A stretch of 64,000 nucleotides of DNA from SB15 sp964639245 (GTDB lineage Bacteria; Chloroflexota; Anaerolineae; Aggregatilineales; J027): assembly GCA_964639245.1 (NCBI GenBank), contig CAZXCU010000012.1, forward strand, positions 99,481-163,480, in the 5' to 3' direction. Positions 6,779-14,887 of the stretch are shown one piece after another. The notes under the pieces were generated by a model. That model made no database searches. It was not told the origin of the DNA and was given only the letters and a program-made list of their open reading frames with translations. The position numbers were made by a program, and so were the translations under genes. Position 1 is the first letter of the stretch; each line of letters starts with the position of its first letter.

Positions 6779-8104
6779 ATGGCTTTTCCGAAAAATTTTC
6801 TGTGGGGGACAGCAACCTCAAGCTACCAGATAGAGGGTGCAAGTTTGGAAGAAGGACGCGGGGAGTGCATCTGGCACCGCTTTTCCCACACTCCCGGCAA
6901 GGTGAACAATGGTGAGCATGGCGATGTCGCCTGCAATCATTACTACACCTATAAAGAAGATGTGGCGCTGATGAAAAGTCTGGGGGTCAAAGCCTATCGC
7001 TTTTCAGTGGCGTGGCCGCGTGTCTTGCCAGAAGGCACGGGGCAACTGAACGAACCCGGCCTCGATTTTTACAGCCGATTGGTGGATGAACTCCTTACCG
7101 CCGATATTCGGCCTTTCGTGACCCTGTACCACTGGGATTTGCCCCAGGCCTTGCAGGACAAAGGCGGCTGGGCGAATCGGGACAGCGTGCAGTGGTTTGC
7201 CGATTATACCGCGCTGATGGCAGAGGTCTTGGGGGATCGTGTCACCGACTGGATTACTTTTAATGAACCGTGGGTAGTGGCATTTGTCGGCAATTTTTAT
7301 GGTCGTCATGCGCCGGGCTTGCGCGATTTACCCACGGCGTACAAAGTTGCCCATCATGAACTTCTGTCGCATGGAAAAGCCGTCCCCATCATCCGCGAAC
7401 TTGTTCCCAATGCGAATGTCGGGATTACTATGGATTATTCGCACCCTGAACCCGCCAGCGACGACCCCAAAGATCATGCGGCGGCTGAACGCTTTCACGC
7501 TTACCACAACCAATGGTTTTACGAACCCGTGTTTAAAGGCACTTATCCCGCCCACCTGCTGCCGGTCATCGAAAATGCGTTGGAGGGGATTGATGTCAAC
7601 GAAGTGTCTGAGGCATCTGTCCCCATTGATTTTCTTGGTGTCAATTATTATTCCCGCAGTCTGAGCGCATGGGATGAAAATTCGCAACCGATTCAGCATA
7701 AAACCATGTATGAAGAAGGCCGCGAACGTACCATGATGGGCTGGGAAGTGTACCCCGATGGCCTGCGGCAAGCGTTGCTCCGCATCACCCACGATTACCA
7801 ACCGAAAACCATCTATATCACCGAAAACGGCTCGTCTTTCCAAGACCCGCCGCCAACCGATGGCATTGTCGAAGACCCACGCCGCGTGGCCTTTCTGGAA
7901 TCGCACCTCAACGCGCTGTCTCAGGCGATTGATGAAGGTGCGCCCGTGGCAGGCTATTTCGCATGGAGTCTGATGGATAATTTTGAATGGGCAGAGGGCT
8001 ACGCCAAGCGCTTCGGCCTTTACTATGTCGATTTTGAAACCCAAACGCGCACCCCCAAGCGGTCAGCTCATGTCTACCGCGAATGGATAGCGGCGAATAC
8101 TTAA
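6779..8104 (+). CDS. Beta-glucosidase, glycoside hydrolase family 1
   Basis: A 441-residue GH1 enzyme. The N-terminal family signature FLWGTATSSYQIEG (residues 7-20) marks the true start at 6779; an upstream in-frame extension is repeat sequence. The acid/base glutamate is E163 in TFNEPW and the nucleophile is E349 in ITENGS. The usual YHWDLPQAL (about residue 117) and the C-terminal GYFAWSLMDNFEWAEGY aglycone-site segment are present. Length and lack of a signal peptide fit a cytoplasmic (6-phospho-)beta-glucosidase; the ABC context favours non-phosphorylated beta-glucosides. It retains YVDFETQTRTPKRS near the end, as in beta-glucosidases. It lies downstream of the ABC operon, separated by about 420 bp of repeats, so it may have its own promoter. 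Confidence 0.95.
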   Translation: MAFPKNFLWGTATSSYQIEGASLEEGRGECIWHRFSHTPGKVNNGEHGDVACNHYYTYKEDVALMKSLGVKAYRFSVAWPRVLPEGTGQLNEPGLDFYSRLVDELLTADIRPFVTLYHWDLPQALQDKGGWANRDSVQWFADYTALMAEVLGDRVTDWITFNEPWVVAFVGNFYGRHAPGLRDLPTAYKVAHHELLSHGKAVPIIRELVPNANVGITMDYSHPEPASDDPKDHAAAERFHAYHNQWFYEPVFKGTYPAHLLPVIENALEGIDVNEVSEASVPIDFLGVNYYSRSLSAWDENSQPIQHKTMYEEGRERTMMGWEVYPDGLRQALLRITHDYQPKTIYITENGSSFQDPPPTDGIVEDPRRVAFLESHLNALSQAIDEGAPVAGYFAWSLMDNFEWAEGYAKRFGLYYVDFETQTRTPKRSAHVYREWIAANT

Positions 8105-8134
8105 ACTTTGACCTGTGATACTCTCCTAATGTGG

Positions 8135-8163
8135 AAAGAGGGCCGCAACGCCCTCTTTTTTTT
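8135..8163 (+). terminator. Rho-independent terminator after GH1 gene
   Basis: AAAGAGGGC (8135-8143) and GCCCTCTTT (8150-8158) form a 9-bp stem with a 6-base loop, followed by a run of Ts to 8163. It lies between the GH1 stop (8104) and the stop of the convergent permease gene (8162). Confidence 0.9.
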
Positions 8164-10672
8164 ATTCGTACTGTAAGGCCCGGATGATATCCAGCTTTGC
8201 AGCGTTACGGGCGGGCAAGACACTGGCGAACAACGCAAGGACAATCGCCAGCACCACCACTGCACCCATGCCAATATATGGAATTTCATACGGAACTTTC
8301 CAACCGATGCTGCCAAACGCCAAGGTAAAGCCATAGCTCATGGCAACCCCCGCCAGCACACCCGTTGCGGCTCCGAACAGACCGAGCAAAAGCGCCTCGG
8401 CTGTGACCATCCGTTGTACCTGTTTGCGACTGCCGCCGATTGCCCGCACAATGCCGATTTCGCGGGTACGCTCCAGCACATTTATCGTCAGCGTATTCAG
8501 CAAACCCAGAACCGCCGGAATCAGGATGAGAATGCCAATTGCCCAATAGAGGCGCAGGGTATTGTTGGTGGTGGACTGCATTTCCTCCCGATAAACCCGC
8601 GTATCTTCCACTTGAAATTGTGGGTAAGCGGAGGCAACCTGTTTAATTTTTTCTATCGCACGGGTTTTGTCTGTTCCCGGTTGGAGATTGAGCATCAGCA
8701 TCACATCTTCGGTTTTGCCAAAATCCAGCGCCATATTTTCTTGCGAGATGTAAAACGTGTTCAGTTTAAAGTTGAACAAATCGTCGCCAATCCCCACCAC
8801 GCGGTAATTTTGTACTCCGTTTGCGGTCTGTAGGGCAAATTCATCGCCAATCTCTAACCCAAAGGCGGTGGCAACCAGCGAATTGACCAACATTGTGCGC
8901 CCATCGCTTAACGCCTGATATGCCTCATCGGGGTTGCCTTCGTTAAACACGAGGGGCGAGGTTTCTACAAAGGTCGCTGCGTTAATCCCTAAAATTTCAA
9001 TTCGTGCGCCGTCATGGGCGCTGGAAGCATAACGAATCGTATTGACCGTTTCAACTTCGGGCAGGTCGCGCAGTGCGTTCGCTAGTTGTGCATCTGCCCC
9101 TGCCACAGTGCTGTAATTGCTCACCTGTGGCGGCATCAGCATTACGTCGCTGGAGAAGTTGCTGTCAAAAAAATTGTCCAGCATCACACCAAACCCATTG
9201 ACCACCGCCGCAATCAGCACCAGCGTCGCCAGTCCAATCATCAAGGTACTAGCGGTGATGGCAGCGCGTCCCGGTTGGCGGGTCATGTTGTGCTGGGCAA
9301 GTTCGCTTTCGCGGGAAAACCAGACAGTCAGCATTGGTTGGAACAACCGCGCCATTGGTACAACCAGACTTGGCGAAGCCACCACCATCCCCACAAGGAA
9401 CAAAACCGCGCCTAACACGGTGGTTTTATCGCTGCCAATCAGCAGCAGCACCGCCAACACCAGCAGCACACCCCCAACGGTGAGTCCCCAGCGTGCTGCC
9501 CGATTCGCCTCAGAAGCGGTTACAGGGCGCAGTGCTGCAATCGGAGAAATGTGTCCGGCTTTGCGAGCAGGTAAATATCCCGCAAAAAAGGTGGTCAACA
9601 AGCCCATCCCGACAGCCATTCCGATTCCTGTCCCTGTGAGCGACATTTCAATTTCTACCCCACTCATGAATTCATCCACCAACCCGCGCAACCATGATTG
9701 CATCGCCAAGGCCAGCAGATACCCTAAAATAAGGCCGATGATGGTGCCTGCCAGCCCTTGCAGCAAACTTTCGATGAGAATCATCTGGGTCAGTTGACGG
9801 CGGGTTGCGCCAATTGCCCGCAGCATGGCTAAATCGTGCCGACGTTCAATAATGACCGTGCGGAAGGTATTAAAAATGAGGAATCCACCCAGAAAGAGCG
9901 CAATCGCACCCAGCAAATTGATGATGGCATAGCCCACATCCGCCACCGCCAGCATATTTGCCAATTCTGAATTGACCTCATAACCTGAACCCAGTGCTTT
10001 TTCGACGCGCTGCACGACCTGTTCTTTGTCTGCGCCATCTGCGAGGGATGCTTCAATCACGTTTACTAGGCCGGGTTGGTTAAACACGGTTTGCGCCTCT
10101 GGCAAGGTCATCAGGATATGGGGTTGGTTGGTTTCGGTTTGCAATACCCCTACCACCGTGTAGGTTTGTAACCCTGTCCCCAAGGGCAGAGTGAGGGTTT
10201 CACCGGGTGCAAGGTTAATATCTGGCGAAATAACAATCATGCCGATGTCCTCCGCCTGCAAAAAACGCCCTTCGCGCACGTCCCGCGCATCATGCAAGGG
10301 GTCAACCCCGGTAATATCCACAAAAGAAGCTGACCCCAACACGGGATGATTGCCCTCAACGGGCAGCAGCACACGGCGACGTAGTAACGCCGTAACATTT
10401 TCAACGCCTTCCACCTGCGCGACAATATTCATCACAGCATCAGGCGAGAAACCTTCCCGCGTTACATTTGTAACAGCTAAATCGGCCTGTTCCCCGCCAA
10501 TGGTCATGCTGCGCTCAAACGCATCGTAGACACTGGGCAAAATGAGGTTAAAGGCAAAAATCATCGCCACACCAAACACAATCGCCAGCGTGGTCAGGGT
10601 GGTACGCAGTTTGCGCCCTTTCATATATTGGAGCGCCATCATTCCCATTTGCATCATAGAAGACAGTTTCAT
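8162..10672 (-). CDS. ABC transporter permease with two FtsX domains (MacB/LolE-like)
   Basis: An 836-residue permease. An N-terminal TM (about residues 22-45) is followed by an extracytoplasmic MacB-type domain. A first FtsX block of three TMs spans about residues 245-370 (with EIMLRAIGATRRQL-like sequence: LAMLRAIGATRRQLTQMIL). Two central TMs lie near 390-450. A second TM and extracytoplasmic domain follow, and a second FtsX block at about 705-830 has the parallel motif EIGIVRAIGGSRKQVQRMV. The length and duplication are normal for type VII 'mechanotransmission' ABC systems that act on lipoproteins, peptides or toxic compounds rather than on import. It is 12 bp downstream of the ATPase gene on the same strand and probably in one operon with the PadR regulator. 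Confidence 0.9.
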   Translation of the reverse strand: MKLSSMMQMGMMALQYMKGRKLRTTLTTLAIVFGVAMIFAFNLILPSVYDAFERSMTIGGEQADLAVTNVTREGFSPDAVMNIVAQVEGVENVTALLRRRVLLPVEGNHPVLGSASFVDITGVDPLHDARDVREGRFLQAEDIGMIVISPDINLAPGETLTLPLGTGLQTYTVVGVLQTETNQPHILMTLPEAQTVFNQPGLVNVIEASLADGADKEQVVQRVEKALGSGYEVNSELANMLAVADVGYAIINLLGAIALFLGGFLIFNTFRTVIIERRHDLAMLRAIGATRRQLTQMILIESLLQGLAGTIIGLILGYLLALAMQSWLRGLVDEFMSGVEIEMSLTGTGIGMAVGMGLLTTFFAGYLPARKAGHISPIAALRPVTASEANRAARWGLTVGGVLLVLAVLLLIGSDKTTVLGAVLFLVGMVVASPSLVVPMARLFQPMLTVWFSRESELAQHNMTRQPGRAAITASTLMIGLATLVLIAAVVNGFGVMLDNFFDSNFSSDVMLMPPQVSNYSTVAGADAQLANALRDLPEVETVNTIRYASSAHDGARIEILGINAATFVETSPLVFNEGNPDEAYQALSDGRTMLVNSLVATAFGLEIGDEFALQTANGVQNYRVVGIGDDLFNFKLNTFYISQENMALDFGKTEDVMLMLNLQPGTDKTRAIEKIKQVASAYPQFQVEDTRVYREEMQSTTNNTLRLYWAIGILILIPAVLGLLNTLTINVLERTREIGIVRAIGGSRKQVQRMVTAEALLLGLFGAATGVLAGVAMSYGFTLAFGSIGWKVPYEIPYIGMGAVVVLAIVLALFASVLPARNAAKLDIIRALQYE

Positions 10673-10684
10673 GCTACACCTCCC

Positions 10685-11428
10685 TTATCCTACCGACATC
10701 CGCCCCAACTGTTCCCGAATCGAATCGGCAGTGCTGGGTTGACCTTTCAGACGGTTTTCATCCACCACCCGCCCATCTTTCAAGAAAATGATACGGTCTG
10801 TATAAGCAGCAACACGCGGGTCATGTGTCACAATCATAATCGTATGCCCGGAGGTATCCACCACCCGTCGCAGCATTTGAATCACTTCGTCGCTGGAACG
10901 TGAGTCGAGGTTGCCCGTGGGTTCATCCCCCAGAATCAACGCAGGGCTAGACACCATCGCCCGCGCCAGCGCCACACGCTGCTGCTGTCCGCCAGAAAGT
11001 TCGGCAGGCCGATGACTTTTGCGTTCATCCAATCCAACACTATCCAGCAGGGTATCGGCTTTTTTGAGCGCTTCTGCCCGTGATGCTCCATCGAGAATCA
11101 AGGGCATCGCCACATTGTCCCGCGCCGAAAGCACCGGAATCAGATTAAAAAACTGGAAAATAAAGCCCAGTTGTGTGCGGCGAATCCGGGAAAGCTGGTC
11201 ATCATTCAAGGTTGTCAGGTCGGTGTTGTTCAACCAGACCTTGCCACGGGTCGGACTTTCCAATCCCCCTAACAGATAGAGCAGGGTACTTTTGCCTGAC
11301 CCGCTTGGCCCCATAATGGCGACAAATTCGCCCTGCGCCACTTGCAAATTCACCTCCTGCAAGGCAACAACAGGGTGTGTATTTTCCCCGTAAATTTTAG
11401 TGAGTCCTTCGGTTGAAATGACCGACAT
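10685..11428 (-). CDS. ABC transporter ATP-binding protein, MacB/LolD type
   Basis: A 247-residue nucleotide-binding subunit with Walker A GPSGSGKST (residues 40-48), Q-loop (FIFQFFNLIP), signature LSGGQQQRVALARA, Walker B ALILGDEPTGNLDS and H-loop IVTHDP. The GNLDS wording after Walker B and the PVLSARDNVAMPL segment are characteristic of the LolD/MacB/FtsE branch. It drives the FtsX-type permease encoded 12 bp downstream. A PadR regulator gene precedes it by 15 bp, so the three genes are likely cotranscribed and induced when the regulator is released. Confidence 0.95.
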   Translation of the reverse strand: MSVISTEGLTKIYGENTHPVVALQEVNLQVAQGEFVAIMGPSGSGKSTLLYLLGGLESPTRGKVWLNNTDLTTLNDDQLSRIRRTQLGFIFQFFNLIPVLSARDNVAMPLILDGASRAEALKKADTLLDSVGLDERKSHRPAELSGGQQQRVALARAMVSSPALILGDEPTGNLDSRSSDEVIQMLRRVVDTSGHTIMIVTHDPRVAAYTDRIIFLKDGRVVDENRLKGQPSTADSIREQLGRMSVG

Positions 11429-11443
11429 GGTATGTCCTTCCCG

Positions 11444-12037
11444 TTAATCTTGAACTTCTTCTTTGCGGCGTGGTCGCCCGCGCATTTTGCTTTCCGCTTT
11501 GGGTGGTTGATAGTCTTTTAAATCTGGCAGTCGCGCTTCGCACATTTCAATCCAGCGCAAATCGGCTTCAAGGTGCATAATCGCGCTATCCAGCAGCAGT
11601 GCCATCGGAAGTTGGGTGTGTACATTGGTCTGCCGCCGCATCTCTGTAACATCATGCAGATGACGGTACAGTTCACGGCGCTGACTCATCAACACTTCAT
11701 CCGGGGATACCGGGCCTTGCATCAGACTCAGCACCAATTTAATGTAAAACGCATCCCCCAAGCGGTATTCGCGCACTTCGGGAGTAATGAACCAGTTTTT
11801 GAGTTCATCCACCCCGGCTTCCGTAATGGAATAGACTTTGCGGTCTGGGGCATCGTCTGTTGTTTCGATTTCATAGTCCACCAAACCTGCCTCGTACAAG
11901 CGCGTTAAGGTGCTGGCAATTTGTCCGGGCTTAACCTCCCACTCCGCGTTGACAGCCAGCACCATCTGTTTTCCCAGTTCATATCCGTGCATGGGGCGCT
12001 GGTAGAGCAAAGCCAGAAGGGTGTTTTTAACCGACAT
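11444..12037 (-). CDS. PadR-family transcriptional regulator
   Basis: About 197 residues from the ATG at 12037 (MSVKNTLLALLYQRPMHGYE). A start five codons upstream is possible, but it falls inside the operator. The N-terminal winged helix contains the family signature HGYELGKQM, KPGQIASTLTRLYEAGLV and the wing RKVYSITEAGVDEL. A PadR C-terminal helical dimerisation domain follows, and the extreme C-terminus is basic (KMRGRPRRKEE). PadR proteins commonly repress an adjacent efflux ABC transporter and are released by phenolic or drug ligands. The downstream ATPase and FtsX permease, plus tandem operator-like repeats over its own start, support autoregulation here. Confidence 0.92.
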   Translation of the reverse strand: MSVKNTLLALLYQRPMHGYELGKQMVLAVNAEWEVKPGQIASTLTRLYEAGLVDYEIETTDDAPDRKVYSITEAGVDELKNWFITPEVREYRLGDAFYIKLVLSLMQGPVSPDEVLMSQRRELYRHLHDVTEMRRQTNVHTQLPMALLLDSAIMHLEADLRWIEMCEARLPDLKDYQPPKAESKMRGRPRRKEEVQD

Positions 12038-12105
12038 AGAAAACCTATACACTCAGTGAGTAGCTTCATAGAAAAACTATACACCCGGTGAGTAGTTTTT
12101 GTCAA
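12035..12105 (-). promoter_or_regulatory. Promoter and tandem operators of the PadR-ABC operon
   Basis: Reading the reverse strand, TTGACA (12105-12100), an 18-bp spacer and TATAGT (12081-12076) form a strong promoter. Two direct repeats of 29 bp with a 32-bp period (12035-12063 and 12067-12095) share CATAGAAAA-CTATACAC and GTGAGTAG. One covers the promoter and the other reaches the start codon. The three-helical-turn spacing suits cooperative binding of two regulator dimers. Confidence 0.75.
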
Positions 12106-12139
12106 TCAGAGAATATGTACCTTATTTAGGTCAGGAATC

Positions 12140-12162
12140 AAAAAAGGGGCGAATTGCCCCTT
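12140..12162 (-). terminator. Terminator of the RTX-like gene
   Basis: On the reverse strand a GGGGC/GCCCC stem with a 5-base loop is followed by TTTTTT, 26 bp after the stop of the gene at 12188-13591. It also separates that gene from the divergent PadR promoter. Confidence 0.75.
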
Positions 12163-12187
12163 CTGAGAATATAAACAATTTTAGACG

Positions 12188-13591
12188 TTACGCTTGATAG
12201 TGACAGGTTGAACTAACAACGCGATTGGCTGCGTCAAATACCCACAAATCTTTAGAACTGCCGACTGTCACATACCAGCCCTTGTGTGGTTCGTCGATGG
12301 TAAAAGCGCGTGTTCCGGGGGTCAGTTGGAAGGGGGTCAGCACGGCAACCAGAAAACCATTGGGCAAATCGGTTCTAAAATCGGAATATACCGCAAGGTT
12401 GTTATTTACATCGCGGAACACCTTTACTACACCATCATCGCACAGCGTGCCAGATTGTGGTTCTTCGGGAACAAAAATTGATAAGCCCGCCGCGCCTTCA
12501 AATTCGACCTGCTGTGCGGCAATCACCAGCATATCGACCAGCGCTTCAAAACTTGTCCATGTATATTTTTGTCCGTTGATGAACACCTCATGCGTGCCAG
12601 AATCGCCGTTGACGCTTATGATGTACTGCGCCAGCGCTTCATATTCGCTTTGTTGAACGGTCTGGGTAAAAGTTAGCGTATCTGTGCCAGCACCGCCGTT
12701 AATCACCCCATAGACCTGTACATCACCCACCACCACCGTATCATTCCCGGCTCCGGTATCAATGGCGTTGTCGTTCGTCCCGGCAGAGATGGACGCATCG
12801 CCCGTCGCCGTGACGGTATCATCGCCGTTTCCGGTAGAAATCCCATCGGTAGCACCTGTAACATCGGCAGTATTGGCAACCAAAACCGTATCGTTGCCGT
12901 CGCCAGTGATAATCCCGACATCGCCACTCACCGAAGCATTGCCGTTCACGATGATTTTGTCATTCCCGATACCGGTGTCCATGCCAGCGTCACCGCCATC
13001 AACCACACCGTTGCCCGTCACCGTGACCTGATCGAAGCCTTCGCCCGTCAAAATCCCCGTGCCAACCGAACAAACAATCTGGGCAGTGTCTGTCACATCC
13101 ACTTCATCGTCATCATCGCCAGTATCAATGGCTTCGGAATTTAAACCGCAGACAATTTGTGTTCCACCCCCGACAAAAACGGAATCTGTACCTGTTCCGC
13201 CGTTGATGCCATTACCGTTTGCGCCACCTGTCACGGTAGATGAGCCATAGACAGAAATTTCATCATCTCCGTCACCCCCATCAATCCCATCGCCGTTCGT
13301 GCCGCCTGTCACGGTGGCGCTGTCCACGTCAATTTTGTCGTTATCCGCGCCACCTTGAATCGCATCTCCGGCAGGATTGCTGATGATTCCGGCGTTGTCA
13401 GTCACGGTAATCTGGTCATCTCCACCCTGACCATCGATGCCATTCGTATCGGTGCTGTCGCACACAATAGCATTTGCGTTGTTATCGCCATTCGGGGCGC
13501 ATTGCGCTCTGGCAGACCGTACCCAATTTCCTCTGGAGATGAATAAGAGAAGAAAAAGACAGATAAATTTTGCGTATTTAGAAGCCCACAT
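12188..13591 (-). CDS. Secreted RTX-like repeat protein
   Basis: About 467 residues from ATG 13591, which has AAGGAAA 8 bp upstream; an in-frame ATG 11 codons earlier is less likely. The N-terminus is a signal peptide (basic KYAKF, then ICLFLLLFIS, cleavage near RAQC). From about residue 45 to 290 there are at least nine spaced copies of the calcium-binding pattern G-x-G-N/D-D-x-(hydrophobic)-x-V, such as IDGGDGDDEISV, LTGEGFDQVTV and DTGAGNDTVVV. This is the RTX/hemolysin-type beta-roll, although here spaced by about 25 residues instead of 9. The C-terminal 150 residues are a separate domain with YTWTSFEALVDMLV and a beta-rich tail. No type I secretion genes lie nearby, so Sec export is likely. 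Its function is unknown; calcium-dependent surface folding is inferred. Confidence 0.7.
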   Translation of the reverse strand: MWASKYAKFICLFLLLFISRGNWVRSARAQCAPNGDNNANAIVCDSTDTNGIDGQGGDDQITVTDNAGIISNPAGDAIQGGADNDKIDVDSATVTGGTNGDGIDGGDGDDEISVYGSSTVTGGANGNGINGGTGTDSVFVGGGTQIVCGLNSEAIDTGDDDDEVDVTDTAQIVCSVGTGILTGEGFDQVTVTGNGVVDGGDAGMDTGIGNDKIIVNGNASVSGDVGIITGDGNDTVLVANTADVTGATDGISTGNGDDTVTATGDASISAGTNDNAIDTGAGNDTVVVGDVQVYGVINGGAGTDTLTFTQTVQQSEYEALAQYIISVNGDSGTHEVFINGQKYTWTSFEALVDMLVIAAQQVEFEGAAGLSIFVPEEPQSGTLCDDGVVKVFRDVNNNLAVYSDFRTDLPNGFLVAVLTPFQLTPGTRAFTIDEPHKGWYVTVGSSKDLWVFDAANRVVSSTCHYQA

Positions 13592-13730
13592 TGTATTGTT
13601 TCCTTTTCGCTTACATACGGGCAACTAACACTATACGCCTGTCAGATTAAGAACGCAACTAGCAGATACATGAGACAGACATTGTTTCACAAAACCTTCA
13701 CAAATTTCCCCAAGCGAAGAAACACATCGC

Positions 13731-13758
13731 AAAAAAACACCCCATCAATCATGGGGTG
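13731..13758 (-). terminator. Rho-independent terminator downstream of five-TM gene
   Basis: On the reverse strand CACCCCAT, a 5-base loop and ATGGGGTG are followed by seven Ts (13737-13731). It probably ends transcription of the 13962-14771 gene. Confidence 0.85.
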
Positions 13759-13916
13759 CCGCTCGTGAAAGGAATGAAACGCAGGAGACTACTTTTGTAT
13801 GAAGTGCATTTATTCTATCATTAATCGTAATAAATGCAGAAATACAAATGTATCTTATAACCATTTTATAACAATATTCCAAATTTTGTCATAGGAATTT
13901 GGGTCTATAGAGGTCA

Positions 13917-13941
13917 AACCCCTCTTTATATAGGAGGGGTT
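13917..13941 (-). terminator. Hairpin at the 3' end of the five-TM gene
   Basis: AACCCCTC (13917-13924) pairs with GAGGGGTT (13934-13941) around a 9-base loop, 20 bp downstream of the stop. It lacks a clear U-tract, so it may stabilise the 3' end while 13731-13758 terminates. Confidence 0.5.
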
Positions 13942-13961
13942 GGGCATCAAAAGCATTCGCT

Positions 13962-14771
13962 TTAATCATCATCCGGTTCGGGGGTTTCGTCGACTTCCGG
14001 GGTGTCCTCCATTTCGACTTCTGCCTCTGGTGTGTTTTCCATTAGTGCTTCGGGTTCAGACGTTACTTCCTGAGTAGGAACTTCAGTAGCCGCTTCCGGT
14101 GCAGGCATTTCGGTAGCGTCAGAGGCAGGCACATCCATCGGTTCGGGCGTGGCAGTAGGCACAGAATCAGAACTGGAACTGCCACTGCCGGGAAGATCAT
14201 AAATCTGAATATAGGTCGCCGCGCCAAGTGCGGCTGCAATCAACCACCCCGCCAACGTCAGCCGCATGTAACGCTTGATTTTTTTGACTTTCGCCCACGC
14301 GGGCAACACATCCTCAAACCACATACGAATGACTAGATACGTACCAAGCAATTGGGCGGACAGGGCAATCACCATGTGCAACGACGCAAGCCGGAAATCT
14401 CCCGCTACGCTGTCTTCCGAGCGAAATTCTTGCAACCCGTCATACGTCACCGCCATGATGAAGGCAATCAGCGCCCAGTTAAACAGCATCACCCCCGTCA
14501 TGACCACCTGATGATGCGGGACGAATTTTTTGCTGCGGGCAAACCTGTAGCCAATCACCATGGAAGGCACAATCAGCAGCACATACGCCAGCAGCGATAA
14601 ATCCGACATTAACACCGCGTCGGTGTCCAGAATGCCTTCGTCACTGCGAAAATCTTTTGGCACCCCCGCCACCACTAACCCGATAATGATGAGAATGACC
14701 ACCCCAAAAAAAATCCCCCAAGCGGACAGGGGCTTGAGGTTCGAAACATCTGTTGATTTTTTACTTTGCAT
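13962..14771 (-). CDS. Five-TM membrane protein, TIR-less paralogue of the neighbour
   Basis: 269 residues from ATG 14771, which has GGGAGA about 9 bp upstream; the longer frame to 14864 has no such site. After a short basic N-terminus come five hydrophobic helices (about residues 17-40, 55-82, 88-112, 125-150 and 165-188). A long Pro/Thr/Glu-rich acidic tail follows (repeats of TPE-, EAT- and TSEPE-type), predicted outside if the N-terminus is cytosolic. Conserved His pairs (FVPHHQVVMTG, SLHMVIA) and the final YMRLTLAGWL...YIQIYDLP recall the DUF420/b561-like layout, so heme binding is possible but unproven. DNA coding for the membrane part is nearly identical to that of the upstream gene (14888-16303). 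Confidence 0.8.
   Translation of the reverse strand: MQSKKSTDVSNLKPLSAWGIFFGVVILIIIGLVVAGVPKDFRSDEGILDTDAVLMSDLSLLAYVLLIVPSMVIGYRFARSKKFVPHHQVVMTGVMLFNWALIAFIMAVTYDGLQEFRSEDSVAGDFRLASLHMVIALSAQLLGTYLVIRMWFEDVLPAWAKVKKIKRYMRLTLAGWLIAAALGAATYIQIYDLPGSGSSSSDSVPTATPEPMDVPASDATEMPAPEAATEVPTQEVTSEPEALMENTPEAEVEMEDTPEVDETPEPDDD
14178..14694. repeat. Recent tandem duplication, copy 1
   Basis: About 515 bp nearly identical to 15023-15539 (offset 845 bp), with only one mismatch noticed in the body, covering most of the five-TM domain. Divergence begins abruptly at both ends, as expected for a tandem duplication kept uniform by gene conversion. Confidence 0.9.
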
Positions 14772-14887
14772 GAAAATTTCTCCCTTACATATATAAATGA
14801 CCCTACTAACAAATATAACGTTTTCCCCAACATGACAGATTGAAAAATCTGAGATATTGAACAAAACTAAATGATATATGCTATCTA

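Larger units (their letters stand above)
13625..13961. other. Gene-free stretch with hairpins and AT-rich sequence
   Basis: I see no ORF with coding character here. The stretch holds the promoter region of the reverse-strand RTX-like gene (near 13620-13700), one clear reverse-strand terminator (13731-13758), an AT-rich stretch at 13790-13890 and a second hairpin at 13917-13941. Confidence 0.5.

Noticed and set aside
7328..8044. Antisense frame inside the GH1 gene
   Set aside because: The + strand carries both GH1 catalytic motifs; the reverse frame has no domain.
9117..9797. 226-codon + strand frame inside the FtsX permease
   Set aside because: Ser/Thr-rich translation is the shadow of a hydrophobic membrane protein on the other strand.
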